Under the pieces are notes generated by a model that worked only from the letters and a program-made list of their open reading frames with translations, was not told the DNA's origin and searched no databases. This document shows, in pieces, positions 11,636 through 21,185 of a stretch of DNA of 64,000 bases (position 1 is the stretch's first letter; each line of letters starts with the position of its first letter). This DNA comes from Mactromeris polynyma (lineage: Eukaryota > Mollusca > Bivalvia > Venerida > Mactridae): assembly GCA_032209605.1 (NCBI GenBank), contig JASFXZ010000033.1:92001-156000 (forward strand), read 5' to 3'. Made by a program: the position numbers and the translations under genes.

Positions 11636-12280
11636 AAGGTGCTGAACTCCAGATTAAAAACAAATCGTCGTATTTTGCAATTCCGCAAAATATGTGTAGT
11701 CTTATCATCATAAACGTAAATAAAAGTTGTATATGGTGAATATTTGAATCATTTAAAGCAATTAGGCTAATTAAATCGTCGTCGTAATATCGAGCAATCG
11801 GGGTTTTCCAGTTTAAAAATACCACAGAGTTCCCATCTAGCATGCACCTCACGAGTCACATGATCAATTTGCAATATAAACATACACAATGGCGTGATCC
11901 ACTACTGACATCGAGGAGATAATTGTTCAGGGATTATTTATTTTCTTTGCGTGTAAATAAATAGTAAGTGACTTATGGCCACCTTGTTTACTGCATTTAT
12001 TCTTTTCTTTGCGCTGATGAATTGTTTACATGACAGAGACGTTCCGAATGCGCATGAGCTCAATGTTTACGGTTCTATTTTTAGATTTACTGGGAAGACT
12101 AACCCTAGTAAAATTTACGATGGAAAAATACGAAAAACTACGCTATGACAATGTTTCGCAAGTAATGATGAATGAAAGTAAGAATGTTTTAGAGCTTTAC
12201 GTGCAACAATATCAAGATTTTGTAAATGTTTGACAATTTTCTTTTTTTTGCTCGCTCGTCAATCTGGAGTTCAGCACCTT
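11636..12280. mobile_element. non-autonomous DNA transposon with 20-bp terminal inverted repeats
   Basis: The ends are perfect inverted repeats: aaggtgctgaactccagatt at 11636-11655 and its exact complement at 12261-12280. The interior is AT-rich with only short open frames (for example 12030-12233), and none resembles a transposase. Flanks read ttaa on the left and tcaa on the right, so a target duplication is at best imperfect. The superfamily is not assigned. Confidence 0.8.
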
Positions 12281-12550
12281 CAAACCAGTTTAGAGAATAT
12301 TTCTTCACATTTAAAAGCAACCCCAACAGATAGCTAAATCAGTGGCTTATCAGCTGGAATTTCAGCAAATTTCCAATAGTCACTAAACACTTCTTACTAT
12401 AAAATCTTTATTTTTCAAGATATGATCAAACCATGTAAATGAAAAGTTTTATTTCTGTTAATTTTGAGCCATTAAGAGAATTGGCATTGCAGGATATTAT
12501 ATTAAGTCCACTACACATTTGAAATTATTTTTCTTTGTGCTGTTCTGCTT
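12281..12550. other. non-coding gap
   Basis: Short AT-rich sequence between the inverted-repeat element and the broken LINE ORF1. Nothing recognised. Confidence 0.4.
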
Positions 12551-13730
12551 CTATGTAAGTGTTTGTTTTAGTACCAAGAATACCGACAACTCACTGTAGG
12601 AGTTGAAGAAGCTGGGGTGGACGGAGAACACGGAGTCCTCATCTGTGACATTGAAGTCACTGCAGTCACTGACTGCAGAAGAAAGGTCTGACACTTGTGT
12701 AAGAGAATCAGTGTCAGACTTATTCTTTGTCGGAGTGGGCTCTGGGGTCTCCCGTGGCGTGGAAATTTGCACGGTTGGGACAGCCTTGGACCCCTCTAGA
12801 TTGGGTTTTATGTCGGGTCTAGACAACTTGTTAATTACTCCCACCGTAATCCACTCCCCCGGAACTATATAGTTGGGAGGAGTAGATGTTATTGATGTTG
12901 TTTTTGACGGGGGAGTTTTATGTGTCAAGACATTTATCGGACTTGGAGGGCCGCGGCTGTCCTTCCCATTCTGAGCTGCAAGGTATGCCCTCTCAGCTCG
13001 TGAAACAGAATCAACCACTGAAGCCCACGAGACACCCTCTCTCCTCATTGCCATAGATAGTAACACATTGGGCTCTAATGTAGAGAGGACATCCCGGGAA
13101 CCAGGTCGGATGATTTTTACTGCAGTTGGGGCACAAACAGTACCCCTCTTTGCAGTCTTCAGGTCTGTGACCCCCCCGAGCACCTAGAGCATATTTGGTC
13201 ATTGTGCAGTTGTTTGCCTGGTGGCCGAACCCTTGGCATCGGTAGCATCTCATGGGGGTGTAAATAAAAGGTTCTGTTTTTAAGGAATTTTGGAATCCCC
13301 AATTTTGATATAAAATGGAACAGCCCCACTAAAAGAAAGTTTAACTGACCCAGTTGCCCCCCTAGATTTGTTTGTAATTCTGTTTCAAGATATAAGCTAC
13401 ACCCCTGTTGATGGTTCAGAATGTAAAAAAAGGCGGGAGCTCTGTTAAGTAAATATTTGTGGGGACCCCATGGATGACCATGTCTGTGACCCGGTCCTGA
13501 AGTAGTCGAATTGCAACCACCTCACAATAACGGAGTCTCAGTTTTTTGTCATTTATGACTTTATTTAATGGTTTGGCCCCTGGGAATACCAGCATTACCG
13601 AACCCGACGCCAGAGGTGTAACCTGCCTGACAAGCGGCATTTGGATATTTAATTATTTCCCAAGCTTGACAACGTCAAGCTGGGAGAGGAGAGCCCCAGG
13701 ACTCCTGGATTTAAGGATACATATAAATTG
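12551..13730 (-). pseudogene. LINE ORF1 (gag-like, CCHC zinc knuckles), frameshifted
   Basis: The minus strand carries three pieces of one nucleic-acid-binding ORF1 in order. The first, about 13730-13416, has VTPLASGSVMLVFPGAKPL and TDMVIHGVP, resembling the RNA-binding part. A zinc-knuckle segment follows at 13253-13070, with CYRCQGFGHQANNC and a further CxxC...H...C cluster (CPNCSKNHPTWFPGC). A C-terminal segment at 13070-12551 has MAMRREGVSWASVVDSVSRAE followed by a low-complexity Ser/Thr/Pro tail. Frame changes near 13070 and stops near 13300 and 13660 break it. This architecture is typical of ORF1 in I/Jockey-like non-LTR elements. No reverse transcriptase follows below 12551, so the copy is truncated. 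Confidence 0.75.
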
Positions 13731-14213
13731 ACTAGGATGGCTGATTCTATGTTTTTCACAGGGGTCCAGGGACTCCCCCACTATCCTACTTAAGTCCAGC
13801 GGGTGCCTCCCCGACGCTAAAATTCTGGGTTTTCAAACAGTATCCCTACCCGCCATATTGGAACAGATTTAGTGGGCTAGACCAACGACCGACAGGGACC
13901 CTATACAAAGCAGATATCACAGAATATGTGGTAAAGTAAAAGAAAGACTTACAGTTACACACAAACAATGACACACACACAAAGACGAACAAAACACAAA
14001 TCCACGGTTGCTATATATATTATGGAGATGATAATTGATAGATTTGTAGACCCGGTAATAAAGTCTAAAATATTCAAAATAGTGTGAACCTGAAAAAAAG
14101 AGCGAAGCCAAAATAAAGACCGGGTCGCGAAAATATGTGATAATAATATCTATATTATATAGATGTTGATAGGTCAATACAATTTAGAAATACAATTTTG
14201 GGAAGAAAGAATG
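13731..14213. other. non-coding stretch left of the Ngaro-type element
   Basis: AT-rich sequence with a short CA-rich tract near 13955-13985 on the plus strand. The target of the retrotransposon insertion lies at its right edge. No gene seen. Confidence 0.45.
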
Positions 14214-14297
14214 ATAGCAGTCACGTGACAACTGAACTACGTCATATTGATACGTCAGTAGCTCTGACGTATCTATAAATTGTTCTCGTCTTGTTCA
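14214..14297 (+). repeat. split direct repeat A1
   Basis: 84-bp left terminal repeat, matching 18642-18725. It starts atagcagtcacgtgac and ends cgtcttgttca. It contains the palindrome and TATA-like box annotated separately. Confidence 0.9.
14249..14280 (+). promoter_or_regulatory. CRE-like palindrome plus TATA box, candidate element promoter
   Basis: GATACGTCA at 14249-14257 and its exact complement TGACGTATC at 14265-14273 flank a 7-bp spacer. TATAAAT follows immediately at 14274-14280. The gag ATG lies 56 bases further on. Each arm holds a TGACGT half site of the CREB/ATF type. The layout fits a Pol II core promoter. The same block recurs in A2 at 18677-18708. Confidence 0.6.
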
Positions 14298-14335
14298 CTC
14301 ACGAGTGAGGACATATTTTTGTGTAGTGATTTAAA

Positions 14336-15043
14336 ATGGAAGATAAATTAGACAATTTATTGCTATTCGTCGAGGAAAAGTTTTCTAATTTGGAGACTAG
14401 GATAGCGGACATTGATGCTAGATCCTCTAGTTCTGTTCAGCACGGACATTTTGTGCATACTGCTCCAGTTTTCTCGGAGCCATTAGAAAGCCGCGAGGAC
14501 CACGTGGTCTCCAGTTCCGTGCCATCCGGCGCCACTGGCAGTATTGAAGATATTCAGGGGGATTTCCAGGCATTAAAGGAATCTTTGACACGCATCAAAC
14601 TGCCTGCCGACCTAAAATTAAACGAATCCCGTCAAGGTATCCAGCGGAAGGACCAGCCAGTGTTTAATATAGTGGCCAAGTGTAGTCGATACAACGAGAC
14701 TCTGATAAAGTTGTTATCCACAATAGAGCCTGGATCTAAAAGTAACATTTCGCATGAAACGTTGGATCAACTGTTTATAATCGCACGTGCGCAAGGACGC
14801 TTTCTGCAGGACGAATACTCGTCCCTTATTGTAAGTAGCCAATTTGACTCTAACACATCGAAGTTATTTCGGGCGCTTCAGAAGAACACATCCGGCTTGA
14901 ACCCTGCATCTTTAGAAACTCTTCGATCGGCTGCTTCTATCGCAGCTGTTAGCCGACCACCAGGACCAGCACGCGGCAGTGCACCGTCATATCGTGGCAG
15001 GGGTCGCGGTAATTACAACAACAACCAGCGACAGGCCTTATAG
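14336..15043 (+). CDS. Ngaro-type element Gag-like ORF1
   Basis: A 235-residue protein starting at the first ATG after the presumed promoter. The N-terminal 30 residues are amphipathic and likely coiled (MEDKLDNLLLFVEEKFSNLE). A Ser-rich linker follows. The middle contains LDQLFIIARAQGRFLQDEYSSLI, and the C terminus is an Arg/Gly-rich tail (SYRGRGRGNYNNNQRQ) suited to RNA binding. No zinc knuckle is present. By position and composition it is the structural protein that packages element RNA. It ends 230 bases before the next Met codon. The gap holds a short (attgtc)n tract at 15058-15085. Confidence 0.75.
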   Translation: MEDKLDNLLLFVEEKFSNLETRIADIDARSSSSVQHGHFVHTAPVFSEPLESREDHVVSSSVPSGATGSIEDIQGDFQALKESLTRIKLPADLKLNESRQGIQRKDQPVFNIVAKCSRYNETLIKLLSTIEPGSKSNISHETLDQLFIIARAQGRFLQDEYSSLIVSSQFDSNTSKLFRALQKNTSGLNPASLETLRSAASIAAVSRPPGPARGSAPSYRGRGRGNYNNNQRQAL

Positions 15044-15273
15044 CGAATAAAGCTTTGTCATTGTCATTGTCATTGTCATTGACAGGACGTCTACCATTCG
15101 TTTACCCAACGGCAATTTCCGAAACGACCAACTCGAGATGCTACCCATGAAGAAGACTAGTTTCAGCTGTGCTTACGGTTACATATAATGTGTTTCATTA
15201 ATATGCATATTTAATGAATGTGTTGTGTTGATTTGTATCTGACTGTGCATATTCTGTGTGTACTCACGTTCAA

Positions 15274-17133
15274 ATGTGTAATTCAAAACTACGCTCCAGT
15301 TTAAGTGCTTGGATTAACATTGATTCACCGGATTACGTCTTAGACTGGGTACGGAATGGTGTTCCTATTCCTTTAAAGTGTGATGTAGTTTCATTTGAGT
15401 TGGAAAACCATAAACTGTCGAATAAACAGACATCATTTGTACAAGAAGAAATCGAGCGATTGCTGTCGCTCAGTTACATCGAAGCATGTGATTATAAACC
15501 AACTTGTGTGAGTCCATTATCTTGTGTTCCCAAAAAGAATGGCAAACTGAGATTAATTACTGACTTGAGACAACTTAATTCTCATTGCAATGTGCCAAAG
15601 TTTCGAAATGACGATATAAGACAAGCAGTTAAAATAATTCAGTGTAATGATAAGTTTGTAAGTGCTGACATTAAGGACGGATTTTTCCACATTCAGGTTG
15701 CATCGGATTATAGAGACTTGTTAGGATTCAAGTGGAATAATCAATATTACCATTGGAAGGTTTTACCTTTTGGATTGAGTTGTTCCCCTTATTATTTTAA
15801 TAAGATTTTGAGACCTGTGATTGCTTATTTGCGTTCTTTAGGTATTCGTGTGACCGTCTTTGTTGATGATTTTTTATTAGCGGACAAGGCAGCCAATATT
15901 ACAGATAGTTTAGACTTATTTTTACACACACTTTCCGACTTGGGTGTTGTGATTAATTTTGAAAAGTACCAATTAACTCCTTCATGTCGCATTAAATACC
16001 TTGGGTATAACATTTCTAGTGCAGACGGAAAACTTATCGTTAAAGCTCAGAGTACGCGCGTTTCTAAGTTGAAAAATTCGATACGCAGGGCGCTGACAGC
16101 GGTTGTCATTAGTGCGCGTGCACTTGCTAGAATTTGTGGCCTATGTATTTCCGTGGCCTGGGTGGTGACTCCAGGTAAATTATTTTTGCGCAAATCTTAC
16201 CAGCTTCTTAGTACAAAAAGATCGTGGACAGACTCTCTTACTATAACAAGTGCAGTAGCGGCGGAGTTGAGCTGGTGGCTTGACTCTGTTGACGCGTGGA
16301 ACACACGTGAGATATGTTCAGAATCCATTCAGGCACAGGTGGTGACGGACGCATCACACTTAGGCTGGGGTGCAGTGTACGAAGGTCACATAGCGTCAGG
16401 GGACTGGAACAAACGTATATCATTCCAGTCGTCAAACGAGCGGGAGATGCTCGCTATTCTTATGGCGCTAAAGTCATTTGGTCCTATGCTAACGGGCAAG
16501 CGGGTCCAAATATTAACCGACAATATATCGGCAGTCGCTTATATTCGGCACATGGGCGGTCCCAGTCCGAGTCTTTCAAAACTAGCAACAGCAATTTGGG
16601 CCGAAGCCATGGCAAATGGACTTTGGCTCGAGTCCGCGCATATTGCAGGCAATCTGAACACGGAGGCGGATCATTGGTCTCGAACCCCGGACAAACACAA
16701 TTGGCGTCTTCATCCGAGTCTGTTTCGTTACATAGACACATTATGGGGACCCCACACGGTCGATCGCTTTGCGAACTGTCAGAACACGCAAATAAGTCGG
16801 TTCAACAGTCGTTACTGGGAGCCAATGTCAGAGGGTGTCGACGCGTTGGCACAAGTCAATTGGTGCTTAGAGAACAATTACGTAAATCCGCCGTTTTGTC
16901 TACTGTCGCGCGTGCTAGATGTAGTAGAGACACAGTGTGCCATAGCAACGGTAATCGCACCCGTCTGGAAGGCGCAGCCATGGTATTTGAAACTACGCCA
17001 AATGTCCATAGCTCCACCGTTGAAAATTCCAAACAACAGGAACAGTTGTCGCGCGATGGGCATAACGCCAGAACCTTGCAGGAATCGAAAGTGGACTCTA
17101 TATGCTTGGAGAATATATGGCGGGAAAATCTAA
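15274..17133 (+). CDS. Ngaro-type element reverse transcriptase-RNase H
   Basis: The frame opens after a TGA near 15229. The first ATG is at 15274, giving 619 residues. RT motifs appear in order: LRLITDLRQLNSHC, FVSADIKDGFFHIQV, VLPFGLSCSPYYFNKIL, and the catalytic FVDD (Asp198-Asp199, with Val replacing the usual first-position Tyr/aromatic pattern), then IKYLGY. RNase H follows with VVTDASHLGWGAVY (Asp359), NEREMLAIL, LTDNISAVAYI and NTEADHWSR. The last ~120 residues contain DRFANCQNTQISRFNSRYW and NPPF (Asn538-Phe541) before VIAPVWKAQPWYLKL. This block is usual after RNase H in DIRS-order elements and faintly resembles an adenine-methyltransferase NPP[FY] motif. The 3' end overlaps the recombinase frame. 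Confidence 0.9.
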   Translation: MCNSKLRSSLSAWINIDSPDYVLDWVRNGVPIPLKCDVVSFELENHKLSNKQTSFVQEEIERLLSLSYIEACDYKPTCVSPLSCVPKKNGKLRLITDLRQLNSHCNVPKFRNDDIRQAVKIIQCNDKFVSADIKDGFFHIQVASDYRDLLGFKWNNQYYHWKVLPFGLSCSPYYFNKILRPVIAYLRSLGIRVTVFVDDFLLADKAANITDSLDLFLHTLSDLGVVINFEKYQLTPSCRIKYLGYNISSADGKLIVKAQSTRVSKLKNSIRRALTAVVISARALARICGLCISVAWVVTPGKLFLRKSYQLLSTKRSWTDSLTITSAVAAELSWWLDSVDAWNTREICSESIQAQVVTDASHLGWGAVYEGHIASGDWNKRISFQSSNEREMLAILMALKSFGPMLTGKRVQILTDNISAVAYIRHMGGPSPSLSKLATAIWAEAMANGLWLESAHIAGNLNTEADHWSRTPDKHNWRLHPSLFRYIDTLWGPHTVDRFANCQNTQISRFNSRYWEPMSEGVDALAQVNWCLENNYVNPPFCLLSRVLDVVETQCAIATVIAPVWKAQPWYLKLRQMSIAPPLKIPNNRNSCRAMGITPEPCRNRKWTLYAWRIYGGKI

Positions 17134-18122
17134 CCGCTCAGCAGGGTTGGTCAAATTCTGCGGTTAATAGACTTGTGTATTGTCTAGGACCCACTACTAT
17201 GCATTCATACAATAGGATTATCAACAAGTTCGCTTTGTTCTGTGAGAATGTAGGCAGTATATTTCCTCCATCCGGCTCTGCTACCGTTGCAGATTTCCTG
17301 TGTGATGTCGCGAGCACATCTGACCGTCCGCAGTCAGTTTTACGTACCGCTTCGGCGGCTTTAGGGCACACCTACAAATGCCTAGGCATAAACAATGTAC
17401 TAGATTCTCCCGAGCTTCAGATGCTAATCACTGGACTGGTTAAATCAGGAACCTCGAGGCCTATGAAGCGTTCAAGGCCTATGCCTGTGCACAAGTTTCA
17501 CGACATGTTTCGCGAATGGCCTGACAATGACGAACTAAATATTAAGGATCTAAGACTTAAAACAATAGTGCTTCTTGCGCTTACACTCATGCTTAGACCG
17601 TCTGATGCCGCTCCAAAGGGTAAAATGCATACTGCAGACGGACCCTCAGATCTTGTGTTTAGTGTAGATCAGGTAGAATTTTCAGGAGACGGTGCAAAAT
17701 TCACATTGTTCGGAATAAAAAATGACACGTCGCGCACAGGTTTCGAGGTTAAAATTACGAACGCAAGCATACGTAAACTTGATCCAATTCAAACATTACG
17801 AGACTACATATCACGGACAGATTGTAACAGGGGTGTAAACGGTCCGGTTCTCATCTCTCTTAGAGCCCCGTACGCTGCACTAAGCGCATCATCCATAGCA
17901 CGCATATTAGACGAGTCGATAACTCTGACAGGGTTAGCAGGTCATGGGTTCTCGGCTAAATCATTTAGACCAACAGGGGCTACGTCGGCCATTGAAAACA
18001 ATATTGACCCTGAAATCGTCAGGAAAGTAGGCCGTTGGAAGAATTCTGAGGTGTTCTTCCATCATTACGTACATGCGCGCACTCCCAGCGAGTTTACTGA
18101 TGTCATTCTGACACACGACTGA
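16980..18122 (+). CDS. Ngaro-type element tyrosine recombinase
   Basis: A 380-residue protein if started at the ATG at 16980. The frame is open from 16314, so the exact start is uncertain. The N-terminal part holds a SAM-like core-binding region (MHSYNRIINKFALFCENVG). Catalytic residues of the tyrosine recombinase fold are visible: Arg206 in LTLMLRPSDA, Lys327 and Arg330 in GFSAKSFRPTGAT, Trp353 in VGRWKNSE, and the nucleophile candidate Tyr363 in FFHHYVHA. The box II histidine usual in this group is Lys here, which the family tolerates. It would integrate circular element DNA by site-specific recombination instead of using an integrase. It overlaps the RT frame by 154 bases in another frame. 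Confidence 0.88.
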   Translation: MVFETTPNVHSSTVENSKQQEQLSRDGHNARTLQESKVDSICLENIWRENLTAQQGWSNSAVNRLVYCLGPTTMHSYNRIINKFALFCENVGSIFPPSGSATVADFLCDVASTSDRPQSVLRTASAALGHTYKCLGINNVLDSPELQMLITGLVKSGTSRPMKRSRPMPVHKFHDMFREWPDNDELNIKDLRLKTIVLLALTLMLRPSDAAPKGKMHTADGPSDLVFSVDQVEFSGDGAKFTLFGIKNDTSRTGFEVKITNASIRKLDPIQTLRDYISRTDCNRGVNGPVLISLRAPYAALSASSIARILDESITLTGLAGHGFSAKSFRPTGATSAIENNIDPEIVRKVGRWKNSEVFFHHYVHARTPSEFTDVILTHD

Positions 18123-18236
18123 TTGATAGTTATGACATGTACGTGTAGCTACATAAGTTTACTAAGCATAGACTGAAATTTTTTCAATATAACAGTGTGG
18201 AATATCTGATCTTTACATTAAGAGTCTTAATTATAT

Positions 18237-18470
18237 GTTTTGTTCATTGTATTATGTTAAACATCCATGTTAAATATTATATACATGAAAGTTGTGAGTT
18301 TGTAGTTTTGTCGATAGAGCGATTGTTTGATGAAACTTTGCATACTTTTAGTTTAATATTTTGATATTGTATTATGTCAAACATCCATGTTAAATATACA
18401 TGATAGTTGTAAGTCTGTAGTTGTATAGATAGAGCGATTGTTTGAGGAAACTTAAATGTTTGTTTTGGGT
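18237..18470 (+). repeat. ~120-bp tandem pair in element 3' UTR
   Basis: The unit containing 'aaacatccatgttaaatat' and 'atagagcgattgtttga' occurs twice, about 120 bases apart, downstream of the recombinase stop. It is non-coding and its role is unknown. Confidence 0.7.
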
Positions 18471-18552
18471 TGTTGTTTTTTACTTTGTATATTTTAGTTC
18501 AATACTTAGCTATTGAATCAGTATCATATTATCCCTTCAGTTACTCATTATA

Positions 18553-18642
18553 ATGGCATGTTGTTTGTTTATTTTAATTACTTATTAAAAGTAAACGAAA
18601 CACGTATTGTTTTGTTGTCACTGTGACGTAGATTTAACAAAA
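18553..18642 (+). repeat. split direct repeat B1
   Basis: 90-bp repeat starting atggcatgttgtttg and ending gatttaacaaaa, directly abutting A2. Matches B2 at 18798-18887. Confidence 0.9.
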
Positions 18643-18725
18643 TAGCAGTCACGTGACAACTGAACTACGTCATATTGATACGTCAGTAGCTCTGACGTAT
18701 CTATAAATTGTTCTCGTCTTGTTCA
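18642..18725 (+). repeat. split direct repeat A2 with promoter copy
   Basis: 84 bp matching A1, sharing one base with the end of B1. It contains a second copy of the CRE-like palindrome and TATA box, so transcription could also start here. Confidence 0.9.
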
Positions 18726-18797
18726 GTTTGATATGTTAATTCCTTGTTACATTGGTGTATATGTTGAATATTAGTATGTGAGTGAGTAGATGAGTAC

Positions 18798-18887
18798 ATG
18801 GCATGTTGTTTGTTTATTTTAATTACTTATTAAAAGTAAACGAAACACGTATTGTTTTGTTGTCACTGTGACGTAGATTTAACAAAA
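18798..18887 (+). repeat. split direct repeat B2, right end of element
   Basis: 90 bp matching B1. It marks the right boundary; host sequence 'caagaacaataagg' follows. Confidence 0.9.
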
Positions 18888-20340
18888 CAAGAACAATAAG
18901 GACGGAGGAGGCGGTAACCATACACTTTCTTCTTTCGCTGTAGTTCCTATTTTCATAATTTTGTCTTTCTTTTATCTTTTTCTCTCGGCTTTTTTACGTT
19001 TACTTCCGCCGGAAGTCAAAAGCTCTCATCATGAGATCCATTCGGAAATCCTCGGCCAACTACGTCGAGTTATCCGAGTAACGAAGTGGTACGGAAATGC
19101 CCGAGAGTTGTCGAGAATGCATGAGATCATGACCCAATCGTAACTACTCGGCGGTATCCGGCAGAGCTCGGAATACATACATAGTTATTTATATCTCCGA
19201 GGTGTTCCGAGTGATCATGACCTCTGGAGTGTTAACAAGGTTTTACTATAATTGAACCTAATGACCTAGTTTTTGACCCCAGATGAACCAGTTTTGAACG
19301 TGACCTAGATTTCATTAAGACAAACATTCTGACCAAGTTTCATGCATATCACCGATGAATTTCCTGTTTTTGTCGGACACATTGTCCGATGCAAAATTTC
19401 AGTCAGCACCATTTATTTTCGGAAATTTGCTAAAGAGAAAAATCAAATAGTGGAAAAGCGGTCCCTTCGAAAAGTATGACATTCAAAATTGGGGAATATT
19501 TACCGTTGGCAAATGCTTTATTCCACTCAATTTTGATGATAAATGCGGTTAAAAGCGGCTGAGACCAGTTCTCAATGTCTGTGATGATCACGCAATCACT
19601 TTCGTTTTCAGGTCTAGTATACGATAAAATCCATACGGTACGCCTGCTCCGTATTTTACGAGGAATGAAAATTATTATAGTAATTCAGATTACTATTAGT
19701 TTTGCCTGTATTATACTGATAATTTATGTCTTATAGTCTGTGCTATGACTATTCACATATAATTTACCTCATTGTATGTGTAGTTTATGTTTCATTTGTT
19801 GCTTAGTGTTTATGAACAGCTGACTATTTTAAAGTGTATTACTTCTTGCACTTTGATTGACTTGTGTTTGAGAGTATACATTGTCTGCATCTTTCAATGT
19901 GCTTAATTGATAGTGAGATGTTTGTTTAAACTTTAACAAGAATAAAATAGACAAGAAATAAGATAACAGTGCTCCAGTGAATCATCCTACAAGCTCTATT
20001 AGAAATGATTTGCTGACTATTAAAAGCAATTTCAAAGAAACACTAAAATGATTACATTGAAATAATTAGTCCTATGCTATGGAATATTGGGGATCGAGGG
20101 GACAACTGCACTAAATATTTGTTGATTGCAAGCTGTAATATAGCCCCGAAAGACTGAAACCGACCGTTCCAAAATTGGCTCAAGAAAAAAAAGCCAGTGC
20201 TAGCCTTGGTTGCCCAATTCATCTAGTGAGCAAAAGAAGAGACCTCAAATCTTGCTTAATTATAATGGTTATAAATACATGTAGTAAAACATTAAACAAC
20301 ATTTAAAATAAGGATTTTATGTTGCTAATCCTGTTCAAAA
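18888..20340. other. non-coding stretch with repeat fragments
   Basis: Holds a fragment of the 'gacctagtttttgacccca' dispersed repeat at 19256-19345, a small inverted repeat (cggacacattgtccg, near 19374-19388) and the block paired with 10881-11000. A 60-codon frame at 18961-19143 has no recognisable domain. Confidence 0.45.
19592..19698 (+). repeat. ~107-bp conserved block, inverted partner of 10881-11000
   Basis: See 10881-11000. Shared words include 'caatcactttcgttttc' and 'ttttacgaggaat'. Flanking sequence differs. Confidence 0.65.
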
Positions 20341-20421
20341 CATTGCGACAAGTAAAAAATTGTTGCGACAAGTAAAAAAATGCTGTGACAGGTAAAAAAT
20401 GTGTCTTTACCTGTCGCAATG
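20341..20421. repeat. hairpin with internal 17-bp tandem units
   Basis: CATTGCGACAaGTAAA (20341-20356) pairs with TTTACcTGTCGCAATG (20406-20421), 15 of 16 positions. Between the arms the word 'gcgacaagtaaaaaa' is repeated with changes. The DNA or RNA could form a stem-loop. No gene association is visible. Confidence 0.65.
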
Positions 20422-20691
20422 TCCTGTGAAGGAGAAAAAGTTTTCGCGTTGACTGATATGGCTACAGACATAATGGTGATTCGATCAAAAAATCTTTCCG
20501 AGGTCATTGCCTCCCACTGCTAACTTAAGTAGGAAAGCCGTCTGTCGCTTGCAGTGAAACTAAGGAATGCACTAGTTATGGAGACCAGGTAGATCATGTG
20601 TAGACTGACAACACCTTTAAATGAAGCTGTTGATTATTAAACCCAACAGAACTTAACCAAACGTTACAGAACCATGCACTGAGCCAACTAT

Positions 20692-21185
20692 AACTAGAAG
20701 GTGTCCATAGGACACAGATGCCCCCACTTGCAGCCTTTGTCACAAAAGCAAATGCTATTATTCTGCTCATAGTTTGTGAATGGGTATCCAAATTACCAAG
20801 TGAACAACTGTACTGATTATGGTGATAAGTCAAGGGCCATTACTTTGCACTTACTGGGTGTAACCTTACATGAAACCCCAGGTGCACAACTATACAGGTT
20901 GGTGAACATTCATTTAAAGTCTTATGACACTGGCTCATATATTTTTGGAGATATGAGAGACGCAAGATTGCATACTCTGTAGGCTATGTTTTAACTAAGT
21001 CAAGGGCCATAACTGTGCATTTACTGGGCACAGCCGAACATGAAACCCCAGGTGCACAACTACACATGCTGGTGAACATTCCTGCAAAGTTTAATGACTC
21101 TGGCTCATATAGTTTTGGAGATATGAGTGACACAAGATTTTGTGACGGACGGAAGGACGGACAAGGGCAAATCTATATGCCCCGC
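20692..21185 (+). repeat. dispersed repeat with ~170-bp internal units, copy 2
   Basis: Shares with 6891-7771 the head 'cataggacacagatgccccc', the unit word 'aagggccat' (at about 20831 and 21002, 171 bases apart) and the end 'gtgacggacggaagga'. It has one unit fewer than the first copy. Confidence 0.75.

Larger units (their letters stand above)
14214..18887 (+). mobile_element. Ngaro-type tyrosine-recombinase retrotransposon (DIRS order), complete-looking
   Basis: The element has the split-direct-repeat layout that defines PAT/Ngaro-like DIRS elements. An 84-bp repeat A occurs at 14214-14297 and 18642-18725, and a 90-bp repeat B at 18553-18642 and 18798-18887. The order is A1, coding region, B1 joined to A2, a 72-bp spacer, B2. 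By eye the two A copies are identical, as are the two B copies. Inside are gag, RT-RNase H and tyrosine recombinase in that order, all open. Such elements replicate through a circular DNA intermediate that the recombinase inserts, so no target duplication is expected, and none is seen. Intact frames and identical repeats suggest a recent insertion. Confidence 0.92.

Noticed and set aside
12603..12872. Plus-strand 89-codon ORF
   Set aside because: Shadow of the minus-strand LINE ORF1 C-terminal region.
16314..16979. Recombinase ORF beginning at 16314
   Set aside because: This part overlaps RNase H in another frame and shows no recombinase features; the ATG at 16980 gives a protein of normal size.
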